From NCBI RefSeq assembly GCF_051622035.1, contig NC_135359.1, positions 28,425,501 to 28,489,500 of the forward strand: 64,000 nt of DNA, given 5' to 3'. Under the pieces are notes generated by a model. It saw only the letters and a program-made list of their open reading frames with translations. It did no database searches and was not told where the DNA came from. The DNA is from Arctopsyche grandis (taxonomy: Eukaryota > Arthropoda > Insecta > Trichoptera > Hydropsychidae). A program made the translations under genes and the position numbers. Shown here one piece after another: positions 44,601 through 59,967 of the stretch; position 1 is the first letter of the stretch; every line of letters starts with the position of its first letter.

Positions 44601-47600
44601 TGGTGTATCCGAATACCAAGATTTTATTCCAACAGCTTATAAATTGAAAAAAATTCGAAACATTTTAAAGAGGAAATTTAACCCTTAATGCTGACCAACG
44701 CCGATCGGCGTTTTGCCAACAAGTCCATGGGCCTGAAAAACTCCGATAGGCGTTGTATTGTGAGCATGTACAAAGTAAACAAGAATACTATTGGAAATGT
44801 TGGCGAAATTTTCAGCGTGGAAGGCTTTCAACAGAAAAGACGTCAGCACTCCAAAGGGTTAAGCCAATTCGCCGATAGAAAAAGATCTTTGTTCAATGTG
44901 TTTTGCCAGTGATGACGTATGGATGTGAAGCTTGGACAAAATTTTACACAAAGTCAAATGCACGCAAAGAGGTATGGAATGCTGTGTGTTTGGCATAACC
45001 AGCGACGTAGATCAGTGGTTAGCGTGTAATGCTTTCAACTGAGTGGTCACTGGTTCAATCCTTGGCCGGGTGCTGCTGAACAGATCTTGAATATGTGACT
45101 CCAGGTCGATCGTTTCTTATCAAAGTTTGACAATTTATCTGATTTGATTGAAACAGTTCCAACATATTGATAACCTAGTTCCGTTTCTCGCAAAATTCGA
45201 GTTTCCAGCATCTCAAATTTTCTGATTTATAAAATGTTTGTCAAATTTATTCATAGATGTTTCTATGATGCTTTTTAAATTGTTTATCAATGTTTGTCAT
45301 TGGCCAGGAAGGTGCTTTGGGGTTTATTTGCTAGGCCTTCCTGGTAAACATATGTATATAAAATAAAATAATAAGGTTAGGTAAGAAACGAAATACACAG
45401 CTGAGAAGTATGATAAGGGTAGTTGACATAGTGGAGAGTGAATAAATTGAAATGGCAATGGGTGGGTAACGTGGTTAAAAGAATGGACAAGAGAAGTGCT
45501 GGAATAGTACCCGAGAGAATTTAAAAGGATGAAAGGAAGGCCACAAGGAAGATGGGTTGATGAAATTAGAAAAAAATGTGGGTTGTGATTTTTTTTATAC
45601 AAATATATATATACCAGGAAGGCCTTGCAGGTAAACCTAAATGCGCTTTCCAGGCCATTTACAAACAATTATGTTTATACAGTATCATAGAGACATCTAT
45701 GGACAAATTAGATATGCTATTAACTGATAGGAAAGTTTTTTGTCAATTTGGTGGAACCGTTTCATTGAAATTATAGGAAACTGGACCTGGAGTCACATAT
45801 ATCCAAGATCTGGCCAGCAACACCGGGCCAGGGAACGAACCCATGACCGCTCAGTTGAAAGCCTTACCCGCCAACCACTGAGCCATGTTGCTGGTTTGGA
45901 TTTAAAGGGAAAGGGATGTTTTTGCAAGTTTCGTTCATATTCAAATCCATTCAATGCATCTCTGGCAAGTTTTGCATGCATATTTGAACACTCCAAGATG
46001 AATATGAATTGAAATTAACTTTCCCTTTATGCAGTAAATACCGTAACCGAAGTAAATTTATAAATGTTAGTCCAGACGGAACTGGGTACTTTCGCAAGTG
46101 AGATGATATATGGTATTTGCAACTCATGATGATTTTATTATATAACATATGTACGTACATGCATATGCACAACTAATCCATACATTGACTTCAAATTGCT
46201 TTACAAACATCGTGCAAATTTCCCATACACGTGTAGGCTTTTCGCAATAGTAACGGTGTTCGTATCAGAAATTAAACGGTATTGCCATTTGTACAAACGT
46301 GTGTAGTGTGAGTGTCGGTCGAATTTGTTTGTTGTTTACCTAACAAATTTTCATTATTTATGTTTATGTATGCGCACACGAGACTACACAACGTAAACAA
46401 ACAGGTGTCATGTGTTATCGATCACCACATACATATATTGTTGTTGTTGTGTGCCGATGATTCAATGAATTATATTATTTAAGTAATAAACGTTAATAAT
46501 TGCGTACAAACGGAAAATTTTGATTGAAAACTGGCGTTTTATCTTAATTGCACAATATGACTAATACATACGGTGCACTCGACCTATTAATGTGCATGCA
46601 TACAATCAAGCTGATACTTTCTTCGAAACAGTTGATAAGATATTTGCTTGCTATATCTTTTTTGACCTTGTGTGTGATTTACTTTCTAATCTGATTTGTG
46701 TTTTTGCCTACAATTTACAATTAGAATCTAAAAAGCTGTATATCTTGTATTTTCGTTCAAGGGTACGAAAAGTAAAAATGATTTTTTTTCTATTTGATAA
46801 GATTGTTGCAATTGCCATTATCAGACGGTTTAATTGTTTGACCATTTTTTCTGATCGAAACATCATAAGTGAGGTAAATGAATAATATTTAGAATGTCTC
46901 GTAATTTATTAGACGATTTAAATTGTATGTAATGCAAATAATGGTATGTTATTATGTTTGTTGGGATAAAAATGTGTTTAAAATGTCATTTGCACTAATT
47001 TTATGTGTGTGCTAAAGCAGCGTTTCCCAATTTGATTTATCGCATCATTTATTTGCTTTTTTAACACATTTATTATCTTGTCATGTTTTCATACTTCAAT
47101 AATTAGGAAATCCTTCTTTTCAAATAGAGTGGCTAAAATTTGGAATAGTCTATCCAGTGAATTAGTAATTTCTAGTTACATAAACCTTTTTAAAACTAAA
47201 CTTGATGATTACCTTATAGTGGGCTTTTGTATTTCTTCCCTCTTGCAGTTTATCTTTTATATTTATTTTCCTCAATTTTGACTTCTTTATTTTACTTTTC
47301 TTTTTTTATCTTATTTGATTTTTGTATTATAACTTTATGTATGTATTTTAAAACCCCTTGGATCCATCGTCTATGCCGCCATTCCCAAGTATTATTAAAT
47401 AAAAATTAAAAAAATTGTAGAAACTTCACTTCAAAAAGTACAATGTGAGCGGGTGACGAATTCTTCTACGAAATTCGCCAAAAACATTTAAGTTTATGAG
47501 TGTTCTTAGTTATTTGTTTGTCAAACATGCAGTCTTTCTAGGTTTTGTATTTCGTGGCTCCAGATTTGAGCCCGACTATGAAAGTGGAAGTTGCATTTTT

Positions 47601-50600
47601 AAGACAATGCTTTCTATACCTACATATATACATTTTTTGAGTATGAACGCTTGAAAATACTACAAATCAATAAAATACAAAAATTCTTATTATTTACTAT
47701 TTTTTAAGATATACATACCTAACTAGTTAAGTTTTACAAATCAACATCATTTCTTCATTTAATAACATACATATATGATACGTATTCTATTTTTGTTTCT
47801 TGGCATATTTTATGTCGAAAAATATGACAAAAAGAAGGGAAGGTGGGGGTGCAAAAAATCTTGCCCCGGGCGTCATTTACTATCGATTAGTATTGATCAG
47901 AGCATCATTGTGGGCAGAGCAAGATTTTTTATAGGAATTCATTTGGGAAACGCTGAATTATGGAATAGGAGCGATGATTCAATAGATTTAAACAAGTTAT
48001 ATTTTATAATGTACGTATGAACGTATATCGAACAATTTGTCATGCGTTGAATACAATAAATAATATCCATACACGCAAATTGCACAATCATGCAATGTAT
48101 TCATTTTTCCCATATAAATTGCACTCTCATAATTATTACAATTGACATATGACAGGATATCCAAAAAGAAATCTTTGCCCTATTTTTATAGTATAATATT
48201 AATATTGATATATTATTTTAAATCGTGCACGTGCTCACGTGTTTGTGTCAATAGAAGCACCGCAGCATTCTTATGCTAATTATTTTTGCATTAGTTGAAC
48301 ATGAATCATGGAGAATACTCTCGTAACTCGATATGTATCAAAGTCTCGGAATAATTTGCACATAGATTTCAGCCTGGATGTGTGTTATTATTATTTGGCA
48401 AAAAAATGTGCATTATTCTTGGAAATGCCTACTTTCACGTTATTCACAGTGGAATTTTTTCATAAGAACCCCTCGAGATTCTAATTTTAAATGAATTCCT
48501 CAAGTTTGGTTTATGCAGAAGTATGACAAATCGCAAGATTGCACCACTTTTTCCCGTGCCGGCTTACATTCATTATTCGTTAAGTAGGAAACAGACACGA
48601 TTCGGTGTTTCTGGCATTGATTCAAATTATACTTCTTTTGTGTTCGCATAAGCTTCTATGCACTCATTTCGGATCGCGCCGTTGCTTATTAATCGGTATT
48701 TAATTATACACGTTGCTTCCCAAACTTCTCGATGTAACGAAATGGTTCGGTTCTGTTTCAGATATGGCAGAGGCGGGAGCCGCGGAAGCATTTACTGTCT
48801 ACGGGCTCCCTCGCCGAGGCCGGATCCACTTCTTCCCTTTCCACGGGAGGCGTGTTGAGTCCCGGCGCTCAGGAAGACCTCTCCCATGATGAAGACACTG
48901 ATGAAGATAGCGATAGATATGAAGACTTTTCATCTGACAATGGTGTGTTATTCAAAATAAGTGTTTTTATTATTAGCATGTGCAACACTCGGTGTGTGTT
49001 GCATCATCAAGTCTGCTATCAGTTGGAAATTCTGTTATACACGTGTACATCTCATAATTATTATTTCATAGTGCTGCATGGATTAATGTTCACGTCGAAT
49101 CGATGGACGTTTGATGTGAATTGATGTTTTTTTTTTCATGGTGAAAATTTGATTTTAGATTCCGATGGCGACGATACGGATAGGAAACAACGTAAGAAGA
49201 TGTCGTCCAAAGCTGAACGCTATTTTTGGCAGTATAATATTCAAGCTAAAGGTCCTAAAGGTCAGCGCTTAGTGCTGAAGACTAAGTTGGAAGATCCTCA
49301 CGTGTTGAATGAAGTTACAGATCCCGTTTTCAGTCCCAGTTGTAGTTTACGTGGAATCAAACATAGGTAATTTAGTCGCGAATCATTATGTATTTGTCTG
49401 GATTTGTTTCTGTGTACTTTTCATATTCACTTATTTAATTATTTGCACGAAATTTATGAAAATTTGGAAACTTCTTTAGCGACTTCAACTTTTCTTAGAA
49501 ATTTGAAGTATTTTGAGGTACAATGTTCATATACAAATGAACTAGTGTTGTACCCGATGACATATCACCGCATGGGTGTTGGCATATTAAGTTATTAAAT
49601 AAATAAAAAATTAAAAGAAATGTGTCGTCGGTCATGTGTTCGATGTCCCTGCGAGGTCGAATTTTTTTCCAAATACTTTTTAAATATATTTAATTGTTTA
49701 ATATGAAAAAAAATTGATAAAAATACCTACCTGTCTATGTACATATAAACAATTTAAAACACCGATAGAAAAATTAATTAATCAAGTAAATTTTCAATAG
49801 ATGGCGGTCAATTCTCAGTATATATAGAAGTTTTTTTCTTTTGTTATTGTATTCGTATATACGTTTTGGCAGTAGTTTAGCTGTGACATATACATATGTA
49901 TATGTATGTATTAGGGTTTCTGTATTCCCAGACTTTTTCAATTCCTGGGACACGGGACGGACCCTGTGATTGTTCCCGGGATTCCCGGGATCCCGGGACA
50001 CATGTTAAATGTTTTTTCAGTTTAATATATTTTTTATTATTAAAAAAAATATTTATTTATTTACAAAATATAAAAAAAGTAAACTTATTTAAAGTAGCTT
50101 CTTAAGAATATTAAAATATTTAAATGAGAATCCGAAAGCTGATTTCTAGATTTGGTACAAAAATTTCCAGCAATGGAAAAAACAAATGGAAAAAAAAAAA
50201 AGTTGAGAATATTTTACGATTCTTTGTGTATTTGATTTATTATTTCCCTTCGTGCAGTCTTGAAAATGTTGTATATTTTCAATATTTTTTTAAATCCAAT
50301 TCTCGGGATTCGAGATAAGAATTCCCGGGACATGGGACAACAAAAATTCCGTGAATTCCCGGGAATGTTTGTTCCGGGTCGATCCGGGTCAGAAACCCTA
50401 ATATGTATGTATGTCGAATCGACTATTAGACTATTACGCGAGCGTTATCTCAGACAGACAGATAGACACACAGACGGAATAGCGATATTATATATATGAT
50501 GGATCAAAGATTGGCGTTAGTTGGATGCTTTTCGCACAAAAAATGGTTCACTTTTGTCTATTTATAAGAAAAACCATGCTTTTTTGCTCTCTTGCTTTGA

Positions 50601-52340
50601 ACAATAATGGAGCAGTCTATTGTTATTTGAAAAGCATCCTTCTTTACTAGCCGATCTTTACTAATGATAATACAGTTTCTTATTAACACTTTGTAAGCGG
50701 GTAGGTCGCGCGGCCGCCTGAAAGGCGAAAGCGGGCGTGTTTTCGCGATATTGCGGTTTACTCTCAATACTCGCTAAAATTCGTATAACTCTCGAAGTCC
50801 TCATTGAATTTCAATAAAAATTTTGATTTGTACTCGCGAGTATCTGCAGATTCTATTTATGAACACCACAACACAAAAAAGTTTTACTTTCACTTATAAA
50901 TACATATTGTTTTATAGTTTTAAAGTTTTAATTAAAAAATGGCTTATAACATAAATAATAGTTTTATACAATATTTACAAATGGTAATTAATAGTTTACG
51001 CGTGTATGACATCTATCAAAGCAGGTACCTTTATGAAGTGGAACGTTACAGAACTCGCAAAAGTATCGGGTTTCACTGCTGTTCTTTTGTGCAGTACACA
51101 TGGATATTTTTTTGTGCCGCTTGTCATTATGGGTCGTAATTTATGACTTCGTAAATCCATAGATAATCCTAGGGGATGGTCCTTTGTCGTTGCACGCTTC
51201 GTTAGTGCTGGTGTTGTTGCATTATTATCGGCAAATATTTGATCCTGATCATCAGCACGAGAAGCCATTTTTACGGATTAATTCAAATTCAAATTCACGA
51301 AAGCGACCAAAAGAACCGAAAAGGTCAGCGTCTTACGGAAACCTACATCTAGGGTGAAATAGGAAGAAACAAGCGAAAGATTGAAAAAAATGGGTGTGAC
51401 AAATTTCAAACACATGTTACGAGTTTAAATGGTTCCACGAGACAAAATATATAACACAGGTTCCGATTTTATCATTTGTATATGAAGTATGTATCCAGTT
51501 ATAGAGATGTCGTTGATTAAAAATATTTTAAGAACACGAGTTTTCTCGTAATCCGCAGTCCAAGAGCAGACTACGTGAACACGAGAATTCTCGTGAACCG
51601 CCATCAAGCGTTGGGTACTCAAACACGAGAATTCTCGTGACCCGATCACAAAGTGTTAATTATATATCTTACTGAATGTATACTCTAGATTTTTTTTTAT
51701 TATTTTTATAGTGGGAAAGCAAGAAAAGGCGATGGTAATGATTTGACACCAAATCCAAGGAAACTTTATATGATCGGAAAAGAGTTAGATAATCTCGGTA
51801 GAATTATCAACGATATGACCCCAGTTAGTGAATTGCCTTTCAATGTTAGACCGAAGAGCAGAAAAGAAAAGAATAAGTTAGCTTCAAGGGCTTGTCGTCT
51901 CAAAAAGAAAGCCCAACACGAGGCTAATAAATTAAAATTATACGGACTTCAACATGAACACAGTGAGTACATAGATTCAACGTTTTATATACGAAAAGCA
52001 GTTGGATGAAAGTATATTTTATATTTTGTTAAATTTTGCAGGACAATTGATGAACGGTATATCGTATATTAAAAAATTAATAACAAAGAAAATAACAGAT
52101 CCAAACATCACGGCGCCTCAATACGTTTCCGATATTGAAAAAGTGGTCAATAGTGCAACAAGTAAGTGTTTTACAAGGTTTTTCCTTGTTTTTTATTTTC
52201 ATTTGAGCGATTTTTATCATGTTGTTTTTGCGTAATGTTTTTCAGAAGTCCAAATAGCCGGCAATTCGTCAGAATTCGTCAACAGAGTTCTCGATAAGGT
52301 AAAATCGGGAGTGCCAGACGGAGGGCTACACGAATTTTAA
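41660..52340 (+). CDS. REPTOR: CREBRF/REPTOR bZIP-like transcription factor
   Basis: Seven coding exons join in phase to 527 residues: 41660-41902, 44077-44562, 48762-48942, 49159-49366, 51712-51962, 52042-52161, 52246-52340. In order: MDDDDIFQ then [20 protein letters not shown] (acidic N-terminus); Ser-rich [16 protein letters not shown]; the family block [77 protein letters not shown]; and the basic region [20 protein letters not shown] (about 419-438). The end reads [19 protein letters not shown]. In flies REPTOR drives most of the transcriptional response when TORC1 is low; vertebrate CREBRF is its orthologue. Phosphorylation-dependent cytoplasmic retention is known for the family. Introns 1, 2 and 4 are long and full of transposons. 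Confidence 0.95.
42198..42784 (+). mobile_element. Tandem array of three Helitron-like units in REPTOR intron 1
   Basis: Units 42198-42381, 42382-42583 and 42584-42784 each start TCTTRTATATA and end accgagcgaagccgggtagc accactag (read as the hairpin stem followed by CTAG). They join with no spacer. The array lies between AATAATAA and TAATATTA, that is between A and T, with no duplication. Shared internal blocks include tttctgattggctggattgg. All are non-coding. TC start, stem near the 3' end, CTAG and A/T target are the Helitron signature. Confidence 0.75.
42785..44076. other. Rest of REPTOR intron 1
   Basis: AT-rich intronic DNA ending in the acceptor ttccag at 44076. No further bounded repeat recognised. 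Confidence 0.5.
44682..44858. mobile_element. piggyBac-type MITE, copy 2 (short), REPTOR intron 2
   Basis: CCCTTAATGCTGACCAACGC at the left and gacgtcagcactccaaaggg at the right, flanked by TTAA (44678-44681, 44859-44862). It keeps the subterminal accaacgccgatcggcgttt motif but lacks most of the interior of the 539- and 531-bp copies. Confidence 0.88.
44996..45345 (+). mobile_element. tRNA-derived SINE, plus orientation, REPTOR intron 2
   Basis: Head: tagatcagtggttagcgtgt (A box) and actggttcaatccttgg (B box). Body: gactccaggtcgatcgtttc and aatttatctgatt. Tail: ggccaggaaggtgctttggg with ggccttcctgg. It is the only copy in the window read directly on the plus strand from head to tail. Confidence 0.85.
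45613..45895 (-). mobile_element. tRNA-derived SINE, minus orientation, REPTOR intron 2
   Basis: Starts taccaggaaggccttgcagg, passes ttttttgtcaatttggtgg and ctggacctggagtcaca, and ends with a head containing gggaacgaacccatgaccgc and accactgagccatgttgctg. It opposes the copy 270 bp to its left. Confidence 0.8.
45896..48761. other. Rest of REPTOR intron 2
   Basis: Apart from the LINE fragment at 47.03-47.40 kb this is AT-rich intronic DNA with no recognised gene. It ends in the acceptor ctgtttcag at 48761. Confidence 0.5.
47030..47400 (+). mobile_element. CR1/L2-like LINE 3' fragment in REPTOR intron 2
   Basis: Plus frame reads [20 protein letters not shown] then [15 protein letters not shown], the end of a LINE polymerase like the minus copy at 9.4 kb. 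A T-rich 3' region and an aataaaaattaaaa tail follow. Confidence 0.7.
49542..50499 (-). mobile_element. Helitron-like element with a nested hAT-type insert, REPTOR intron 4
   Basis: Plus strand begins CTAGTGTTGTACCCGATGA and ends atatatatga, so the reverse strand runs TC...CTAG. It is homologous to 29751-30200 on both sides of the insert at 49912-50400, which makes that copy an empty-site reference. Confidence 0.6.
49912..50400. mobile_element. hAT-type element nested in the Helitron-like repeat
   Basis: TAGGGTTTCTG and CAGAAACCCTA are perfect inverted tips; flanks gtatgtat and atatgtat match at 7 of 8. The interior is rich in gaattcccgggac-type blocks repeated near both ends. No transposase domain is recognised in 489 bp. 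Confidence 0.8.
50687..51655 (-). mobile_element. piggyBac element, internally deleted, REPTOR intron 4
   Basis: Tips CACTTTGTAAGCGGGTAGG and acccgatcacaaagtg pair, flanked by TTAA (50683-50686, 51656-51659). On the minus strand a frame opens [20 protein letters not shown] and runs to [20 protein letters not shown] with [15 protein letters not shown]. The next segment in another frame reads [20 protein letters not shown], the cysteine-rich end domain of piggyBac transposases. The catalytic middle is gone and the end domain is frameshifted, so the element cannot move by itself. Confidence 0.88.
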
Positions 52341-53909
52341 ACGTTGGCGATATTGATGCAGTCATTTTATGATCTTGCTCTAGAAACACATCATCATCAT
52401 CATATGCATACTTTACAGCATTTCATACGTACCAAATTAGTTATATGAACTTTTTTTTTTAATTATCATTTGTGATAGGTTTTAACCATACTTTTAATTG
52501 ATACGGGTTAAACAAATTGATACAATCCATTGTATTTCTGTTACGAGAGTGATGATCGTGTTTTCCAAGCGCAAACGACAAAGTCGACATATACTTGACT
52601 ACATATATTATTTCGCTTTCACATTGTGATATATTTCTTTGAATTACAAATTCTGTGTCTTCATAATATTTATGTATTTAATTGTTATTTATATATTTTC
52701 ATGTTGAATAATCGTTTTGTCATATTATTTTAGTTCAGGGTCATAATAATTCCGCTGGATCGGTTTATATGTAATGCATATGTAATAAGTAATATATTTT
52801 CGACATTGTATGTATTATATAATGTTAATTCATTAAATATTATTATTATTATATAAACTTTTAAGATTTTTCTACAATATAGTTTTCATATTTTATTGTG
52901 TTTTGGAATATTACAATGGCTACAAATATTCTAAATAATGTTATCAAATTTTTTGTTTATGTTTCAATCTGTTTATTTGCATTTGCACAAAATTTTACAC
53001 TTAACTTTTTTATATTTTAACAATATGTTGACAGTGGTGTAATTAGTTACGTCCCTGTTATGTTTTTATTAAATGTTTATATATTGTTTTTAAAAATTTT
53101 ACTATTTTCATATTTTTAAATTCAAGCAATATCCTCATTTGGCTATATTATTATTATATCTAAGGTGGCTCTTGTACTTATACAAAGATTTTGAATAGAC
53201 GTTTAAGTCTTTAAATATTACCGACTACTTAGTATGACAGTGAAAACAGTATCACTTTAATTATCATTTATTTCTATCATTGACAAAATTTTTTTTTGAA
53301 GACTCCTAAATTCCTAGACGTTGTAAACGATCATGTGTTAAAAATCATGTTTATACAAAGAATATGATTAAATAATTAGTAATCAATTAGTAATGCACAC
53401 ATTCCTATGAATACATCAGTGTTTTTATTATCAAATTAAATCAGTTAAAGTATTTTTTTTTTTGTATTTAACAGCACAATGTATGCTTCTTATTCGAGTA
53501 TAAATATAAAGTTTTCAAGTATTATATTTTTGAAAAGTAAAAGTATAACCAAACGTTGGATTTCAAAAATTCTATTGTATATGCACAAATAAAATATATT
53601 TAATAATTGAAAAAAAATGTATCAAATGAAAAACGTAAAAAAAACGCATAAAAATCGACGAAAAATAAAAACAAAACATTATTTATGAATCATTCGTCTA
53701 AGTCAATGAATTTACTGTATTACATTGTAAGCTTTTATATATTTCGATACGATAATAAGTATATTCATGTATGTATGTATGTATATTTATGTTTAAAGTG
53801 AAAGTCCTCGCCTACCTTTAACCACTGTTTTCTGCCTTCCCGAATCCCATTCGATAATAAACTGTGATGATTGATTTACATATATTCAATTTAGTGTTGT
53901 GCTAAACCA

Positions 53910-54004
<95 letters not shown>

Positions 54005-54360
54005 CTTATATAAATATTTAATACGTATATTTTTTCAAATACATTATAATATAATATAATAAAAATACATATATACAAGCAAAACAAAAAAAAAACAAAT
54101 TAAAAAAAAAATAACGAAAAATCTAGCGAGGACTTGCCGTCGTGCCAGTGCACGTAATATGTATGTTTAATACATAATTTAAGCTTTAAATTAAAGGACT
54201 AAATGTGATGTTGACGTACCTTTATTTTGTTTATATAAACTATATGTTTATTATATTGTAAAACCGAGTGTTTTTTTTTATCTATATATATGATGTGTGT
54301 AAAAATATTGTATTTATACATGATGTTTTGTACTCAAATAAAATTACGTTGTGTATATAG
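52341..54360 (+). other. Probable REPTOR 3' UTR
   Basis: AT-rich non-coding sequence after the REPTOR stop. AATAAA hexamers at 53856-53861 and 54337-54342 are plausible poly(A) signals; TGTATATA-type elements are common. A long TA repeat lies at 53.91-54.00 kb. The true 3' end cannot be set from sequence. Confidence 0.4.
53913..54003. repeat. (TA)n microsatellite
   Basis: About 90 bases of uninterrupted AT alternation. Open frames of alternating Tyr/Ile across it are artefacts. Confidence 0.98.
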
Positions 54361-54898
54361 TTTATATTAGCCGATAAGGAAAGTACTATATATAACTACA
54401 TATAATAATATAATTAAAAATCATTTGATTTTTATATTACATGATATGATATGACCATATTTTACATATATAATAATAAATTACTATAAAAACCTATTCA
54501 TACAGACCACTTTAAAATGTCACGTTTTTATATATTACATATATATATGTATATTATAAATCAGATCGTAGTCGTAAGTGTTTTTGTATTATGTGAATAT
54601 TTACAAATTAATTATTCAATTCTTGATCTATCGACGTGCAATCTCAATTTTATTTTTTTTCACATCTGTAATTTTTCGTTCCACGCTTTTCTTGACTTTT
54701 GTAAAATTGAGTTATGTTTGACAAGTGTGTATGTAATAGTATTTTTAAAGCATAACAGTAAGTTTTTTGATTATTATATTTTGCTCAGATGATAGCTTTT
54801 TTCTTTTAGTAATAATCATCGGCCGATAGATGCATACTTTCTACGGTGAATTGATTAATGTCTCTGTTAAGTGATTATTGTGTCATTTAGTTTGTACC

Positions 54899-57269
<2,371 letters not shown>

Positions 57270-57824
57270 CCCTCCCTCACCGAAGTGGGGTATGCAAGTG
57301 CACCAATTTTTACGTTTTTCGTAATAACTATGTGGTTTTCAAAGCTATATACACCCTATATTTCTTGAATTCCTAGAATGAACTACAAGAAATTTATTTT
57401 AATAGATTTTGTATGATTTAGAAAAGGGGTACATCGTAAAAAAATAAATTTATACGTTCCAAAGTATGATTTAAAGGCGGTAGCGATAAGTCATGTTTTT
57501 GACTGTTCGCTTGCATATTCTTGTTGATCGATGAATCAATGCGAGAGAAAGAGACGGCTATATTTTCGTAAGCTTTTATTTTCGTCGCTTTTGGCGCGTG
57601 GCTATCGAGTCATGCATTCGCCTGTTGGCCTTACCTATTTTTTAATACAAAAATAGTCAAAAACATGCTATACAACTAAAACTTTTTTATGTTGATGTTT
57701 AAAATGATTAATAAGAGAACCCATTTGTATTGAGAAAAGCTGTATTTTGATTAAACAATACTGGGGTCTTACTCGACCCCGGTTCGGGACACTCGTTCGA
57801 TCTTGACGCTCCATCCTTCAAAGG
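57270..57824. mobile_element. Candidate piggyBac-type MITE, different family
   Basis: TTAA at 57266-57269 and 57825-57828 bracket ends CCCTCCCTCACCG and ATCCTTCAAAGG. The tips agree only in the first few bases, so the pair is weaker than in the other piggyBac-type copies. The interior is non-coding with blocks such as gtggctatcgagtcatgca. Confidence 0.5.
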
Positions 57825-57828
57825 TTAA

Positions 57829-58567
57829 ACCTTTAAAAAAATACTAAGAGTTGATATCACAGTAGCTTGTGGAAATTTTCAGCACTGTAAGGGAGAGATT
57901 AATGAAAGTCTATTAAAAAATGCAAAAATGATTTATTTCAGCAACAATTTTTTTTACGTCTACTGACTAGAAATAAGCGAATTAAATATATGTCACGTAC
58001 GGAAAAAAAATATATTGATAATACATTCAAAGAAATTCATATTTGACATGTACGATACATATACAAATATGTATGTATATTAAAAATTAAATTTTTCGCA
58101 AAATTCATTACAAGTTTTTATATAATAATAAATATACTTTTTAATTAATGATATAATATTAAATTGTCTTTCTATAATATATATAATATTTGTAATCATT
58201 AAATAGTATTTTTGTTTTTTTTTTTTTTGGAAAAGAAATTCAACAACATTGATATAATTTTTTTAATGAATAATTTAAGCTAAATGTCCAAGCGCTACTA
58301 ATTATTATTATTTTTTTGTTTATTTAAAATTATAGGGAAAAAATTTCATTAGTCTGTTAACGTCCACCAGGCACATATTTCTTATTTACATCAATAATGT
58401 ATTAAATTAAATTATGGTTTAACCAAAACAATATATTGTATAACTATGATAAAAACTGTCGATCAATAGCTACATACGAGGAACTTAAAGTCGGTACAAT
58501 CTACAAAAATAAATACAATCACACAAAATTAAACTAAAAAAAACATAGTTTATCAAAATGTATGGCA

Positions 58568-58652
<85 letters not shown>

Positions 58653-59625
58653 CAATGATGGATATGTATAGACGTTTTTTCCGGTGTTTTATGAATCTAA
58701 TTTGTAGGCCACATACTTTGACGTTGAGGTTTCTTAGGATACGATGATGATGATGATACAAAAATATTGAATTGTTGAAAAAATACATTTTCTTCCTCGG
58801 TTTAATTTTGTAACTTTTCCGCTGATTTGACAAAATTAACAATTTTTTCCATACGTCTATGTATATTGCTATAATTGTAAGCGAAGAATCGAAACGATAA
58901 TAATTAAATAAATAATTTACGGGACGAAAACAAATGCATTTTACGATTGAAAATCGTATACTTTTGACACGTATAAGATTTTCAACCGTAGCCGATGCCG
59001 AACAATAATAGATTTTGCTAATTTTATTGAGATATAAGTGCGGTGAGATTTAATTGCTTGCCATTTTTTAAAGTGCCTCTGGCAAAATGCAGTAACTTAC
59101 ATTTCAATGAAATCAGCGAGCTCCATCGATGACGTAAAAAACAATCATGTCTTATCACAGAGTATAAATAATTGGTATCATTTCCTTTTTTTAAAAAATT
59201 AAAATTTCACCTAACTATATATACATGATACAGGTGGGGTGGAAACAATCAGGCGATTTTTAACTCGAAAATGAGGACTATTATTGTAAAGTAAATATTT
59301 AATAGCTACATAAAACCAAAATATATAGTATAGGATTATGCAAAAGTCATATTTGTGTAATTCGAAATTTGTTGAATTTCTACTCAGATGTTATCCTTCA
59401 ACTTTTGTACGGTTTCAATTCGACGAACATAGGCTTTTTACTTTAAATAACCATACAGGAAGAAATCAAGCAATGTCTCCAAAACGAGACATGCCGTTTC
59501 AACACTTGCCTTACTGTGCTGGACGCCAAGCGTACAGTTTTAAAATATGTGTTGTAACTTAGAAATAATTCAAAATCTGCGAGGCTAATTATTGTAATGA
59601 GCTATAAAAATCATTTCATCATGTA
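57829..59625. other. Intergenic AT-rich sequence
   Basis: Contains a long TA repeat at 58.57-58.65 kb and one unremarkable 74-codon frame at 59.34 kb. No domain or bounded repeat recognised. Confidence 0.4.
58570..58649. repeat. (TA)n microsatellite
   Basis: About 80 bases of uninterrupted TA. Confidence 0.98.
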
Positions 59626-59901
59626 CTAGCTGAACCCGGCATGCGTTGCAATGCTACAATAACGCATGAAATTCCCGTTCCCATTTGTCAGAAAACCGCA
59701 GGTGTATAGCGCACGTTGTCGCGACGCGAAAACATATGAAATTATAGCGTTGCAATGACACTTATTCCCGTTTCCGTTCTTTACCGTTTTTTTTTCACAG
59801 AAATCTTCCCGGACATGCATACAACATATCCTGAAAGTTCCATCGTAATCGGTTCAGTGGTTTAGGAGCCTATTTGAGACACACACAGAGACATTCATTT
59901 T

Positions 59902-59967
<66 letters not shown>
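59626..59967 (-). mobile_element. Helitron-like element
   Basis: Plus strand begins CTAGCTGAACCCGGCATGCG and ends in a TA tract then atataga, so the reverse strand runs TC...CTAG. It lies between A (59625) and T (59968). The block cacagagacattcattttta precedes the TA tract. This arrangement (ctagctga-cccggc start, cattcattttatata then TA run) is a common insect repeat form; non-coding. Confidence 0.6.

Noticed and set aside
53902-54087. Tyr/Ile repeat frames over TA tracts (also 58.53-58.84 kb)
   Set aside because: Products of microsatellite DNA, not genes.
59338-59562. 74-codon frame with Cys and His residues
   Set aside because: No recognisable domain, no splice-linked neighbour; left unannotated.
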